From Paenacidovorax monticola (GTDB lineage: Bacteria > Pseudomonadota > Gammaproteobacteria > Burkholderiales > Burkholderiaceae_C): a DNA stretch of 64,000 nucleotides. Shown piece after piece: positions 55,125-64,000 of the stretch (position 1 is the first letter of the stretch; each line of letters starts with the position of its first letter). Location: assembly GCF_014489595.1 (NCBI RefSeq), contig NZ_CP060790.1, positions 1,860,001 through 1,924,000 on the forward strand, written 5' to 3'. A program made the position numbers and the translations under genes. The notes below the pieces were generated by a model. It searched no databases, was not told the origin of the DNA, and saw nothing but the letters and a program-made list of their open reading frames with translations.

Positions 55125-56618
55125 TCAGGAAGCCAGGGCGCGTACGACCGCGTCGGCGCACAGGGTCATCAGGCCGCTGGGCAGCAGACCCAGCACCAGC
55201 ACCAGTGCACCGTTCACGGTCAGCACCACGCGCACATCGAGCGGCGCCGATACGCTGCTGGCCGTGAGCGGGGCGTCGAAATACATGACCTTCACGACGC
55301 GCAGGTAGTAGAACGCGCCGATCAGCGACATGATCACGGCGAACACGGCCAGCGCGATGTGCAGGCCCTGGCCGGAGGCCACCAGTGCCTGCAGCACCGA
55401 CAGCTTGGCGTAGAACCCGACCAGCGGAGGAATACCTGCCATGGAGAACAGGCACACGGCCATCACGCCGGCGTACAGCGGGCTGCGCTGGTTCAGGCCG
55501 GCCAGATCGGAAATCTCCTCGCTCTCGAAGCCTTCGCGCGCCAGCAGCAGGATCACGCCGAAGGCGGCCAGCGTGGTCAGCACGTAGGTCACCACGTAGA
55601 ACATCGACGAGCTGTAGGCGTTCTCGACGGCCGTGGCGTCCACGTTGCCGTTGACCACACCCGACATCAGGCCCAGCAGCACGAAGCCCATCTGCGAGAT
55701 CGTGGAATAGGCCAGCATGCGCTTGAGGTTGGTCTGCATCACCCCCGCGAGGTTGCCGATCAGCAGCGAACCGATGGCCAGCACCGCCAGCATCTGCTGC
55801 CAGTCGATGGCCAGCGGCAGCAAGCCGTCCACCAGCAGGCGGATGGCGATGGCGAAAGCAGCCAGCTTGGGAGCACCACCGATGACCAGGGTCACCGCCG
55901 TGGGAGCTCCCTGGTAGACGTCTGGGATCCACATGTGGAAGGGCACAACGCCCAGCTTGAAGGCGAGACCTGCCACGATGAACACCAGGCCGAACACCAG
56001 CACCTGATGGCGGATCTGGCCGGCGTTGATGGCCTTGAACACCTGGCCGATATCGAGCGAACCCGTGGCGCCGTACATCATCGACATGCCGTAGAGCAGG
56101 AAGCCGCTGGCCATGGCGCCGAGCACGAAGTACTTCATGGCCGCCTCGGTCGAGGTGGCATGGTCACGGCGCAAGGCGACGAGCGCATAGCTGGAGAGCG
56201 TGAGCAGTTCGAGGCCCAGGTAGATCACCAGGAAGTTGTTGCCCGAGATCATGACGAAGATGCCGAGCAGCGCGAAGATGGACAGCGTGAACAGTTCGCC
56301 GCCGCGCAGCATGTCGCGGTCCGCCGCATAGGGACGGCCATAGACCAGCGTGACCATCATGGCCACCGTGGCGAAGCACTTGAGCCAGTTGCCCATGGCA
56401 TCGCTGACCACCATGTTGCCCCAGCCGTAGAAGGTATTGCCGCTGCTGGCGTACAGGGCCTGCAGGGCGGCCACCACGGCCAGCGTCAGCAGGGTCAGCA
56501 CATAGGTTCCGGTGCGGCGCGCGCTGGTCACGCCTAGGTCCACCAGGGCGATCACGCAGCCCATGACCAGGAGCACGATCTCAGGGTAGACCGCCAGCCA
56601 GCTGATGTTGTCAATCAT
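55125..56618 (-). CDS. nuoN: NADH-quinone oxidoreductase subunit N
   Basis: 497 residues and about fourteen membrane helices of the antiporter-like family. Key charged residues lie in LGLELLTLSSYALVALRRDH, AGLAFKLGVVPFHMWIPDVYQGAP and LKRMLAYSTISQMGFVLLG. It is one of the three proton-pumping antiporter-like subunits of complex I in the inner membrane. The start MIDNISWLAVYPEIVLL is 24 nt after the nuoM stop. It ends the nuo genes proper. Confidence 0.96.
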   Translation of the reverse strand: MIDNISWLAVYPEIVLLVMGCVIALVDLGVTSARRTGTYVLTLLTLAVVAALQALYASSGNTFYGWGNMVVSDAMGNWLKCFATVAMMVTLVYGRPYAADRDMLRGGELFTLSIFALLGIFVMISGNNFLVIYLGLELLTLSSYALVALRRDHATSTEAAMKYFVLGAMASGFLLYGMSMMYGATGSLDIGQVFKAINAGQIRHQVLVFGLVFIVAGLAFKLGVVPFHMWIPDVYQGAPTAVTLVIGGAPKLAAFAIAIRLLVDGLLPLAIDWQQMLAVLAIGSLLIGNLAGVMQTNLKRMLAYSTISQMGFVLLGLMSGVVNGNVDATAVENAYSSSMFYVVTYVLTTLAAFGVILLLAREGFESEEISDLAGLNQRSPLYAGVMAVCLFSMAGIPPLVGFYAKLSVLQALVASGQGLHIALAVFAVIMSLIGAFYYLRVVKVMYFDAPLTASSVSAPLDVRVVLTVNGALVLVLGLLPSGLMTLCADAVVRALAS

Positions 56619-56642
56619 CTCGAATCTCTCTGTTCAGTCTGG

Positions 56643-58118
56643 TCAGTGGAGCTTGGACAGGGCCACATGCTTGAGCAGTTCGGCCACGGAGGTGTCCATC
56701 ACATCCGTGAACGGACGGGGGTACAAGCCCATGTACAGCACGGCGATGGCCAGCAGGGCCAGGACCAGGAATTCACGGCTGTCGATGTCCAGCAGGTCCT
56801 TGACGTTGTCATTGCCCACGGGGCCCAGGTACACGCGCTTGAACATCCACAGCGTGTAGGCCGCGCCGAAGATCAGCGCCGTGGCCGCGGCCAGGCCGAT
56901 CCAGAAGTTGGCCTTCACGGCCCCCAGGATCACCATCCACTCGCCCACGAAGCCCGCGGTGCCCGGCAGGCCGCAGTTGGCCATGGCGAACAGCAGCGCG
57001 AAGGCCGCGAACTTGGGCATGGTGTTGACCACACCGCCGTAGGCAGCGATCTCGCGGGAATGCACGCGGTCGTACAGCACGCCGATCGAGAGGAACATGG
57101 CGCCCGACACGAAGCCGTGGGCGATCATCTGCACCAGGCCACCGGACACGCCGAGGTCATTGAAGATGAAGAAGCCGAGCGTGACGAAACCCATGTGCGC
57201 CACGGACGAGTAGGCCACGAGCTTCTTCATGTCCTTTTGCACCATGGCCACCAGGCCCACATAGACCACGGCGATCAGCGACAGCGCGATGATGAGCCAG
57301 GCCCATTCGCGTGCTGCATCGGGAGCGATGGGCATGGAGAAACGCAGGAAACCATAGGCACCCAGCTTCAGCATGATGGCGGCCAGCACGGCCGAACCGC
57401 CCGTGGGCGCCTCCACGTGCACGTCGGGCAGCCAGGTGTGGACCGGCCACATCGGCACCTTCACCGCGAAGGCGGCGAAGAAGGCGAAGAACAGCAGCGT
57501 CTGCGCGGTGCGCGACAGCGGCAGCTGGTGCCAGGTCAGGATGTCGAAGCTGCCGTTCGACTGGTTGTACAGGTAGATGATCGCGATCAGCGTCAGCAAC
57601 GAACCCAGCAGCGTGTACAGGAAGAACTTGAACGCCGCGTAGATCTTGTTCGGGCCGCCCCAGATACCGATGATCAGGTACATCGGGATCAGCGTGGCTT
57701 CGAAGAACACGTAGAACAGCAGGCCGTCGAGCGCGCTGAACACGCCGATCATCAGACCCGACAGGATCAGGAACGCACCCATGTACTGGTTCACGCGCTC
57801 GGTGATCGACTCCCACGAAGCGGTCACGACGATCACCGTGATGAAGGCCGTCAGCGGCACGAACCAGAAGGAAATGCCGTCCACGCCCAGGTGGTAGTGC
57901 ACGTTGAAGCGCTCGATCCAGGGCGCCTTCTCCACGAACTGCATCGCAGCGGTGCCCAGCTTGAAACCCTCGTAGAGAGGAAGGGTCACCAGCAGGCCGA
58001 GGATGGCGCCGACCAGCGCCAGCCAGCGCACGGCACGCACCTGCTCGTCACGCCCCAGGGCCAGCAGCAGGGCACCGAACGCGATCGGCGTCCAAATGGC
58101 AAGACTCAACAAACCCAT
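56643..58118 (-). CDS. nuoM: NADH-quinone oxidoreductase subunit M
   Basis: 491 residues. NuoM signatures are YHLGVDGISFWFVPLTAFI, FYVFFEATLIPMYLIIGIWGG, FAVKVPMWPVHTWLPDVHVEAP and MKKLVAYSSVAHMGFVTLG. The functional Glu in the FFEATL helix and the Lys in VKVPMWPVHTW are conserved. It is a proton-pumping membrane subunit. It lies 13 nt after nuoL. Confidence 0.96.
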   Translation of the reverse strand: MGLLSLAIWTPIAFGALLLALGRDEQVRAVRWLALVGAILGLLVTLPLYEGFKLGTAAMQFVEKAPWIERFNVHYHLGVDGISFWFVPLTAFITVIVVTASWESITERVNQYMGAFLILSGLMIGVFSALDGLLFYVFFEATLIPMYLIIGIWGGPNKIYAAFKFFLYTLLGSLLTLIAIIYLYNQSNGSFDILTWHQLPLSRTAQTLLFFAFFAAFAVKVPMWPVHTWLPDVHVEAPTGGSAVLAAIMLKLGAYGFLRFSMPIAPDAAREWAWLIIALSLIAVVYVGLVAMVQKDMKKLVAYSSVAHMGFVTLGFFIFNDLGVSGGLVQMIAHGFVSGAMFLSIGVLYDRVHSREIAAYGGVVNTMPKFAAFALLFAMANCGLPGTAGFVGEWMVILGAVKANFWIGLAAATALIFGAAYTLWMFKRVYLGPVGNDNVKDLLDIDSREFLVLALLAIAVLYMGLYPRPFTDVMDTSVAELLKHVALSKLH

Positions 58119-58131
58119 TTTTGTTCTTCTC

Positions 58132-60165
58132 CTACTTGTTGAGCCACACGAAGTACGTCATGAGGCCGAAGATGCCCAGGATCATGACCAGCGCGTAATG
58201 GAAGATGTAGCCCGATTGCACCCAGCGCACGACACCCGCGAACCAGCCCACGAGCTTCCAGGAACCGTTCACCACGGCCCCGTCGATCACGGCCTGGTCG
58301 CCGCCCTTCCAGAGACCCACGCCCAGCGCACGGGCGCCACGGGCGATGATGTTCTCGTTGATCCAGTCCAGGTAGTACTTGTTTTCCAGCAGCGTGTAGA
58401 TCGGCTGGGCGGCGCGCTTGATCGCCGCGGGCAGCGCGGGATTGACCATGTACATGTAGTACGCAGCCACCACGCCTGCCAGGGCCAGCCAGAACGGAGC
58501 CGTCTGCAGGCCGTGCAGGGCCATCGCCACCGGACCGTGGAAGGCCTCGGCCAGTTCGGCCATGGCCGGGTGCTTGGCCGCGTCGACGAAGATCACGTCC
58601 TTGAAGAAGTCGCCAAACAGCATCGGCTGGATGAACATGAAGCCCACCACCACCGAGGGAATGGCCAGCAGCACCAGCGGCACGGTCACGACCCAGGGAG
58701 ACTCATGCGGAGTCGAATGGTCATCGTGGTGGTGGTGCGGATCGGGCTCCTCGTCGGCATCATGGTGGCCATCCGGGTTCTGGTCGTAGCGCTCCTTGCC
58801 GTGGAAGACCAGGAAGTACATGCGGAACGAGTAGAACGCCGTGATGAACACGCCGGCCAGCACGGCGAAGTGGGCAAAGCCCGCTGCCGGCAGGTGGCTT
58901 TCGTGCACGGCCTCGATGATGCTGTCCTTGGAGTAGAAGCCCGAGAACAGCGGCGTGCCGATCAGCGCCAGCGAACCGAGCAGCGAAGTGATCCAGGTAA
59001 TGGGCATGTACTTGCGCACGCCCCCCATCCAGCGGATGTCCTGGTTGTGGTGCATGCCCATGATGACCGAGCCCGCGCCGAGGAACAGCAGCGCCTTGAA
59101 GAAGGCGTGCGTCATCAGGTGGAACACGGCGACCGAGTAGGCCGAGGCACCCAGCGCCACGGTCATGTAGCCCAGCTGCGACAGCGTGGAGTAGGCCACC
59201 ACGCGCTTGATGTCGTTCTGGATGATGCCCAGGAAACCCATGAACAGGGCCGTGATGGCGCCGATGACCAGGATGAAGTTCAGTGCCGTGTCGGACAGCT
59301 CGAACAGCGGCGACATGCGCGACACCATGAAGATACCGGCCGTCACCATGGTGGCGGCGTGGATCAGCGCGGAGATCGGGGTCGGGCCTTCCATCGAGTC
59401 GGGCAGCCACACGTGCAGCGGAAACTGCGCGCTCTTGCCCATGGCGCCGATAAACAGGCAGATGCAGATCACGGTGATCAGCATCCAGTCGGTGCCGGGG
59501 AACGGCAGGCCGCCCAGTTCGGACGACTTGGCGAAGATCTCGCCATAGTTCAGCGTGCCTGCGTAGGCGGCAATCAGGCCGATGCCCAGGATGAAGCCGA
59601 AGTCACCCACGCGGTTGACCAGAAAGGCCTTCATGTTGGCGAAGATGGCCGACGGCTTGTTGAACCAGAAACCGATCAGCAGGTACGACACCAGGCCCAC
59701 GGCTTCCCAGCCGAAGAACAGCTGCAGCAGGTTGTTGCTCATGACCAGCATGAGCATGGAGAACGTGAACAGCGAGATGTAGGCGAAGAAGCGGTTGTAG
59801 CCGTCGTCCTCTTCCATGTAGCCGATGGTGTAGATGTGCACCATGAGAGACACGAAGGTAACCACCACCATCATCATGGCCGTGAGGCTGTCCACGAGGA
59901 AGCCGACCTCCATCTTGAGGCCGCCCACGACCATCCAGGTGTAGATCGTCTCGTTGAAGCGCGCGCCATCGAGGGCCACGCTCTTGAGCGTGAGGGCCGA
60001 CAGCACGAAGGCCACGAACACGCCCAGGATGGTCAGGGTGTGGGACAGGCGCCGGCCGATCCAGTTGCCGCCGAAAGCGGTGCCAAAGATGCCGGCCAGC
60101 AGGGAACCCGCCAGCGGGGCCAGCGGCACCGCCAGCAGCGTCGAAGCAGAAAGGGTTTGACTCAT
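58132..60165 (-). CDS. nuoL: NADH-quinone oxidoreductase subunit L
   Basis: 677 residues from MSQTLSASTLLAVPLAP; a TTG 18 nt upstream is less likely. NuoL signatures are FLVDSLTAMMMVVVTFVSLMVHIYTIGYM, FFGWEAVGLVSYLLIGFWFN, SAQFPLHVWLPDSMEGPTPISALIHAATMVTAG and IKRVVAYSTLSQLGYM. The long lateral helix HL lies in the C-terminal third. A very His/Asp-rich loop (about residues 470-490: DGHHDADEEPDPHHHHDDHS) sits before it. It is the distal pumping subunit of complex I. Confidence 0.96.
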   Translation of the reverse strand: MSQTLSASTLLAVPLAPLAGSLLAGIFGTAFGGNWIGRRLSHTLTILGVFVAFVLSALTLKSVALDGARFNETIYTWMVVGGLKMEVGFLVDSLTAMMMVVVTFVSLMVHIYTIGYMEEDDGYNRFFAYISLFTFSMLMLVMSNNLLQLFFGWEAVGLVSYLLIGFWFNKPSAIFANMKAFLVNRVGDFGFILGIGLIAAYAGTLNYGEIFAKSSELGGLPFPGTDWMLITVICICLFIGAMGKSAQFPLHVWLPDSMEGPTPISALIHAATMVTAGIFMVSRMSPLFELSDTALNFILVIGAITALFMGFLGIIQNDIKRVVAYSTLSQLGYMTVALGASAYSVAVFHLMTHAFFKALLFLGAGSVIMGMHHNQDIRWMGGVRKYMPITWITSLLGSLALIGTPLFSGFYSKDSIIEAVHESHLPAAGFAHFAVLAGVFITAFYSFRMYFLVFHGKERYDQNPDGHHDADEEPDPHHHHDDHSTPHESPWVVTVPLVLLAIPSVVVGFMFIQPMLFGDFFKDVIFVDAAKHPAMAELAEAFHGPVAMALHGLQTAPFWLALAGVVAAYYMYMVNPALPAAIKRAAQPIYTLLENKYYLDWINENIIARGARALGVGLWKGGDQAVIDGAVVNGSWKLVGWFAGVVRWVQSGYIFHYALVMILGIFGLMTYFVWLNK

Positions 60166-60193
60166 TTCTTCAGAACCTTGCAATGACCGGGAC

Positions 60194-60502
60194 TCAACCC
60201 TTGAGGGTGTTGAGGTCTTCCGCGTTGATGCTGGACTTGTTGCGGAACAGCAGCACCAGGATCGCCAGGCCGATGGCCGACTCGGCCGCGGCCACCGTCA
60301 GGATGAAGAACACGAACACCTGTCCGTGCATGTCACCCAGGTAGTGCGAGAACGCGACGAAGTTCATGTTCACGGCCAGCAGCATCAGCTCGATGGCCAT
60401 GAGCAGCACGATCAGGTTCTTGCGGTTCAGGAAGATGCCGATGACGGCCAGCGCGAACAGCATCGCGCCCAGCGTCAGGAAATGGCCCAGGGTCAGCGTC
60501 AT
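60194..60502 (-). CDS. nuoK: NADH-quinone oxidoreductase subunit K
   Basis: 102 residues, three membrane helices. The two conserved glutamates are in [20 protein letters not shown] and [19 protein letters not shown]. It links the quinone module to the pumping subunits. The start overlaps the nuoJ stop by 4 nt. Confidence 0.96.
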   Translation of the reverse strand: MTLTLGHFLTLGAMLFALAVIGIFLNRKNLIVLLMAIELMLLAVNMNFVAFSHYLGDMHGQVFVFFILTVAAAESAIGLAILVLLFRNKSSINAEDLNTLKG

Positions 60503-61167
60503 GCCTTCTTCTCCTCTGCGGCTGCTTCAGCCGCCACCTCGGGTTCGGCCTTGCGGGTTGCGGCCAGCTTGACCAGTTCCACACGGTCCTGTGCGCGCAC
60601 GCGGATCTGCTGGGCCGGGTTGATGGCCTTGCTGTCCTTGCGCTTGCGCAGCGTCAGGGCAATGGCAGCCACCATGGCCACCAGCAGGATCACGGCGGCG
60701 ATTTCCACGGGGTACAGGTATTCCGTGTACAGCAGCTTGCCCAGCACCTTGGTGTTGGAATATGGAACCACCTGGCCGGCAGCGTCCACCACGGCGGCGA
60801 CGGCCTTGGGCTCATCCATGCCGCGGAAGCCGCCCATGAGGACCAGCGCCATCTCGAACGCGATCATGGCGCCCACGAAGGCCGCCAGCGGGAAGTGCTT
60901 CCAGAAGCCCTGGCGCAGCGCATCGATGCGAATGTCCAGCATCATCACCACGAACAGGAACAGCACCATCACCGCACCCAGGTACACCAGCACCAGCGCG
61001 ATGGCGAGGAACTCCGCCTTGAGCAACAGCCACACGGCCGCGGCCTGGGAGAAGGTCAGAATCAGATAGAGCACGGCGTGCACGGGGTTGCGCGCGGTGA
61101 TCACCCGGAAGGCTGCAAAGAGCAGCACGACCGAGAACAGATAGAAGAAACCAGTCTTGGCGTCCAT
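60499..61167 (-). CDS. nuoJ: NADH-quinone oxidoreductase subunit J
   Basis: 222 residues, five membrane helices, beginning [20 protein letters not shown]. The conserved [18 protein letters not shown] helix (the pi-bulge helix of TM3) is present. The C-terminus has a hydrophilic tail of about 50 residues rich in Ala, Glu and Lys ([15 protein letters not shown]), longer than in E. coli. It lies 33 nt after nuoI. Confidence 0.95.
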   Translation of the reverse strand: MDAKTGFFYLFSVVLLFAAFRVITARNPVHAVLYLILTFSQAAAVWLLLKAEFLAIALVLVYLGAVMVLFLFVVMMLDIRIDALRQGFWKHFPLAAFVGAMIAFEMALVLMGGFRGMDEPKAVAAVVDAAGQVVPYSNTKVLGKLLYTEYLYPVEIAAVILLVAMVAAIALTLRKRKDSKAINPAQQIRVRAQDRVELVKLAATRKAEPEVAAEAAAEEKKA

Positions 61168-61200
61168 GAATCGATTCTTTGTAGTGGATCAGGAGCCGCC

Positions 61201-61710
61201 TCAGCGGTACTTGGCGTCCGCAGCCTTGGCCGCGGCGATCTCGGCTTCGTAGCGGTCCCCCACGGCCAGGAGCATGTCCTTGGTGAAGTACAGGTCGCCA
61301 CGCTTCTCGCCGTGGTATTCGAAGATGTGCGTCTCGACGATCGAATCGACCGGGCAGCTTTCCTCGCAGAAACCGCAAAAAATGCACTTCGTCAGATCGA
61401 TGTCGTAGCGCGTCGTACGGCGCGAGCCATCGGCGCGCACGTCGGACTCGATGGTGATGGCCATCGCGGGACACACGGCCTCGCACAGCTTGCAGGCAAT
61501 GCAGCGCTCTTCGCCGTTGTCATAGCGGCGCAGCGCATGCAGCCCCCGGAAACGCGGCGACAGCGGCGTCTTTTCCTCGGGGAACTGCACGGTGACCTTG
61601 CGGGCAAAGGCATAGCGCCCCGTCAGGGCCATGCCCTTGGCGAGCTCCCACAGCATGAAGCTCTTGAAGAAATCCTTGATCGAAAAGGATGGTGCAGCAA
61701 CAGCAGCCAT
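61201..61710 (-). CDS. nuoI: NADH-quinone oxidoreductase subunit I
   Basis: 169 residues. Two [4Fe-4S] clusters (N6a, N6b) are bound by [16 protein letters not shown] and [16 protein letters not shown]. An N-terminal amphipathic helix ([20 protein letters not shown]) docks it to the membrane arm. It passes electrons toward the N2 cluster. It lies 12 nt after nuoH. Confidence 0.97.
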   Translation of the reverse strand: MAAVAAPSFSIKDFFKSFMLWELAKGMALTGRYAFARKVTVQFPEEKTPLSPRFRGLHALRRYDNGEERCIACKLCEAVCPAMAITIESDVRADGSRRTTRYDIDLTKCIFCGFCEESCPVDSIVETHIFEYHGEKRGDLYFTKDMLLAVGDRYEAEIAAAKAADAKYR

Positions 61711-61722
61711 TCGGTTCCCCGC

Positions 61723-62799
61723 TTATTTCCAGATGTTCCAAGGCGAGTGCAGCCAAGCACCCACGATGAGCAGCCACACCAGCGTGACCGGGATGAAGAT
61801 CTTCCAGCCCAGACGCATGATCTGGTCATAGCGGAAGCGCGGGAAGGTGGCGCGGATCCAGATGAACATGGACACGACCAGGAAGGTCTTGATGGCCAGC
61901 CAGATCCAGCCCGGGATGAAGGCCAGGGCTTCGACCGGGGGCAGCCAGCCGCCCAGGAACATCAGCACGGCCAGGATGGACACCAGCCACATGCTGGCGT
62001 ATTCGGCCAGGAAGAAGATGGCAAAGCCCATGCCCGAGTACTCGACCATGTGGCCGGCCACGATCTCGGCCTCGCCTTCGACCACGTCGAAGGGGTGGCG
62101 GTTGGTCTCGGCCACGCCCGAGATCAGGTAGACCAGGAAGATCGGCAGCAGCGGCAGCCAGTTCCACGACAGGAACGACAGGCCCATGCCAGCCATGGTG
62201 CCCTTGCCCTGGCCCATCACGATCTCCGTCAGGTTCATGCTGCCCGACACCATGATGACCACGAGGAAACAGAAGCCCATCGCGATTTCATAGCTCACCA
62301 TCTGGGCCGAAGCGCGCAGTGCGCCCAGGAAGGCGTACTTCGAGTTGGAGGCCCAGCCCGCGATGATCACGCCATAGACCTCGATGGAGGTGATGGCCAT
62401 GACCAGCAGCAGGCCGGCGTTCACGTTGGCCAGCGCCACGTCGGGACCAAAGGGAATGGCCACCCAGGCGGCCAGCGCCGGCATGATGGCCATGACCGGC
62501 CCCAGCACGAACAGCCCCTTGCTCGCGGCAGCGGGCTGGATGATTTCCTTGGTCAGCAGCTTCAGCGCATCGGCGATCGGCTGCAGCAGGCCGAAGGGGC
62601 CCACGCGGTTGGGACCCATGCGCACCTGCATGAAGCCCAGCAGCTTGCGTTCCCACAGCGTCAGGTAGGCCACGGCGCCCATCAGCGGCGCGAGGATGAC
62701 GACGATCTTGATCAGGATCCACAGAACGGGCCACGCCACGCCCATCCACCAGGGCTGGGCGATGAGGTTCAGCCCTCCGTTGTACAGCGCGTCGATCAT
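61723..62799 (-). CDS. nuoH: NADH-quinone oxidoreductase subunit H
   Basis: 358 residues, eight membrane helices. Quinone-site blocks are [27 protein letters not shown]-like [15 protein letters not shown], and [38 protein letters not shown] with its acidic loop. It carries the quinone entry tunnel. The ATG overlaps the nuoG stop by 4 nt. Confidence 0.97.
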   Translation of the reverse strand: MIDALYNGGLNLIAQPWWMGVAWPVLWILIKIVVILAPLMGAVAYLTLWERKLLGFMQVRMGPNRVGPFGLLQPIADALKLLTKEIIQPAAASKGLFVLGPVMAIMPALAAWVAIPFGPDVALANVNAGLLLVMAITSIEVYGVIIAGWASNSKYAFLGALRASAQMVSYEIAMGFCFLVVIMVSGSMNLTEIVMGQGKGTMAGMGLSFLSWNWLPLLPIFLVYLISGVAETNRHPFDVVEGEAEIVAGHMVEYSGMGFAIFFLAEYASMWLVSILAVLMFLGGWLPPVEALAFIPGWIWLAIKTFLVVSMFIWIRATFPRFRYDQIMRLGWKIFIPVTLVWLLIVGAWLHSPWNIWK

Positions 62800-64000
62800 G
62801 CGGCGGCCCCTTCACGTGCCATGCGGGCGTCGGCGGTCAGTTGCAGCGCGGGCGCGCGGCGCACCAGGCTGTCGAGTTGGTAGATGCTGGCCACGGCCGG
62901 TGCGGCCGCAGGCCCCTGGGCCACGGCGATGGCCGCACCCGTGGCATTGCTCAGGCGCTCGGCAGGCAGGTAGGCCAGCGCACCAGCCTCCGCGCCGGTG
63001 GCCTTGGCGAGCACGTCCTGGGACGTTTCAAAATCCATGTCCTGCACACCCAGCAGATTGCCCAGCACGCGCAGCACCTTCCAGGCGGGACGGGCCTCGC
63101 CCTGCGGCTTGACCACGGCGTGGAAGCCCTGCACCCGGCCCTCGGCGTTGACGAAGCTGCCCGAGGTCTCGGTGAATGGCGCGATGGGCAGCAACACGTC
63201 GCTGAATTCCAGGTTGGTCTTGAACGGGCTCAGCGTGACCACCATCTCGGCCTTGCCGAGCGCAGCTGCGGCTTGCGCACCGGCGGCGGAGTCGAACTCA
63301 GGCTCGGTGTTCAGCAGCAGAGCGGCCTTGAGGCCACCGGCCAGCATCTGGCCGGCGTTGAGGCCGCCCTTCTGCGGCTGGGCGCCAGCGAACTGGGCAC
63401 CCACGGTGTTGGCGGCTTCGGTCAGGTAGCCGAACGATGCGCCGGTCTGTGCGGCGATCCACTGCACCAGGGCCAGCAGGCTGGAAGCCTGGGCATGGTG
63501 CGCAGCAGCATTGCCCAGCAGAATAGCCTTGCGTTCACCGGCCAGCAGCGCGCGCGCAATGGCCAGGGCCTCGTCGTTCACGGCGCCTTGTGCAGCGGGC
63601 GCGGGCACGCCCTTCTCCTGGGCCACGGCGGCGGCCACATCGGCCAGGGCCTTGGTCCAGTCGGCGGCAGCCACGATGGAGTGCACGGCGGGCAGCGCCC
63701 AGTCGTAGGACTGTGCGTTGATGGCGCGCACCGTGCAGCCCTTGCGCGCAGCCTGGCGGATGCGCTGGGCGAAGAGCGGATGGTCCTTGCGCAGGTTGGA
63801 GCCCACGACCAGCACCGACTGCAGGGCCGACAGCGAAGCGATCGACGTGCCGAGCCAGCGCACGCCTTCCGACGCGGCGAACTCGGCATGGCGCAGGCGG
63901 TGGTCGATGTTGTCGCTGCCCAGGCCGCGTACCAGGGCGCCGGCCAGGAACAGCTCTTCGAGCGTGCTGTGCGGGCTCACGAGCGCACCGATGGCTTGCG
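62796..64000 (-). CDS. nuoG: NADH-quinone oxidoreductase subunit G, C-terminal part (cut by window edge)
   Basis: The frame is open to base 64000, so the true start is outside the window; about 400 residues are visible. This is the molybdopterin-oxidoreductase-like domain of Nuo[77 protein letters not shown]. The N-terminal Fe-S domains lie beyond the edge. It is the first visible gene of the nuo series in this window. Confidence 0.94.
   Translation of the reverse strand, partial: QAIGALVSPHSTLEELFLAGALVRGLGSDNIDHRLRHAEFAASEGVRWLGTSIASLSALQSVLVVGSNLRKDHPLFAQRIRQAARKGCTVRAINAQSYDWALPAVHSIVAAADWTKALADVAAAVAQEKGVPAPAAQGAVNDEALAIARALLAGERKAILLGNAAAHHAQASSLLALVQWIAAQTGASFGYLTEAANTVGAQFAGAQPQKGGLNAGQMLAGGLKAALLLNTEPEFDSAAGAQAAAALGKAEMVVTLSPFKTNLEFSDVLLPIAPFTETSGSFVNAEGRVQGFHAVVKPQGEARPAWKVLRVLGNLLGVQDMDFETSQDVLAKATGAEAGALAYLPAERLSNATGAAIAVAQGPAAAPAVASIYQLDSLVRRAPALQLTADARMAREGAAA

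Noticed and set aside
56646..58142. A long plus-strand frame opposite nuoM (and others opposite nuoN, nuoL and nuoH)
   Set aside because: These are His/Gln/Gly-rich shadows of secure complex I genes.

Overview
The window is a 64-kb piece of chromosome from a high-GC betaproteobacterium, most likely a Comamonadaceae member close to Acidovorax, Alicycliphilus or Diaphorobacter. This rests on several signs: the eno-ftsB junction, a nuo operon followed by DUF2818 and DUF1178 genes, orphan Bug-type (tripartite tricarboxylate) binding proteins, EAL/HDOD and IPTL-CTERM proteins, and a family of short interspersed repeats. No rRNA, tRNA, CRISPR array, transposase or prophage gene was seen. The genus is an inference; no database search was possible.

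Layout. 1-1470: 3' end of eno, ftsB and a small conserved gene. 1527-4613 (-): a polar amino-acid ABC importer with a REP-like hairpin between the binding-protein gene and the permeases. 4720-6242 (-): gamma-carbonic anhydrase and Hsp33. 6290-9744 (+): a DUF455 ferritin-like protein and two tandem EAL/HDOD proteins. 9794-13798 (-): three orphan Bug binding proteins around xerD. 14071-14976: an AEC transporter. 15015-18662 (-): a PAS-PAS histidine kinase, a CheY-like receiver and a receiver-GGDEF-EAL protein. 18759-21765: queG diverging from tsaE and a Tat-signal amidase. 21806-28069: a cupin, a glycine-zipper lipoprotein, dedA, mutL, a lipoprotein GlpQ and gdhA. 28350-35568: a 7TMR-DISM diguanylate cyclase, two hydrolases, a Bcr/CflA-type MFS protein, miaA and a LolD-like ATPase. 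35572-40993: hsp20 behind a sigma-32-like promoter, a TM-helix channel protein, a large FtsX-type permease and a methyltransferase. 41337-44064: an IPTL-CTERM protein, a collagen-like protein and a glycosyltransferase. 44103-46322: a PLP-dependent cysteine-synthase-like enzyme and an AttH/CrtC-like protein. 46335-52262 (-): a branched-chain-type ABC importer with two paralogous binding proteins. 52527-54316: an ABC exporter. 54332-64000 (-): nuoG(partial)-H-I-J-K-L-M-N, then DUF2818 and DUF1178.

The most striking technical feature is that eight otherwise well-conserved genes are each broken by a one-base deficit, nearly always in a G or C run (nine sites). This points to consensus errors in the assembly rather than real decay. 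The most interesting biological feature is the IPTL-CTERM / collagen-like / glycosyltransferase trio, a candidate glycosylated surface-fibre system behind an AT-rich upstream region and a strong hairpin. Other points of interest are short repeats lying inside coding genes, several start codons only 6-7 nt after a -10-like box (possible leaderless mRNAs), a dispersed Att-like ABC system, and an arginine in the Walker A motif of the LivF-like ATPase.
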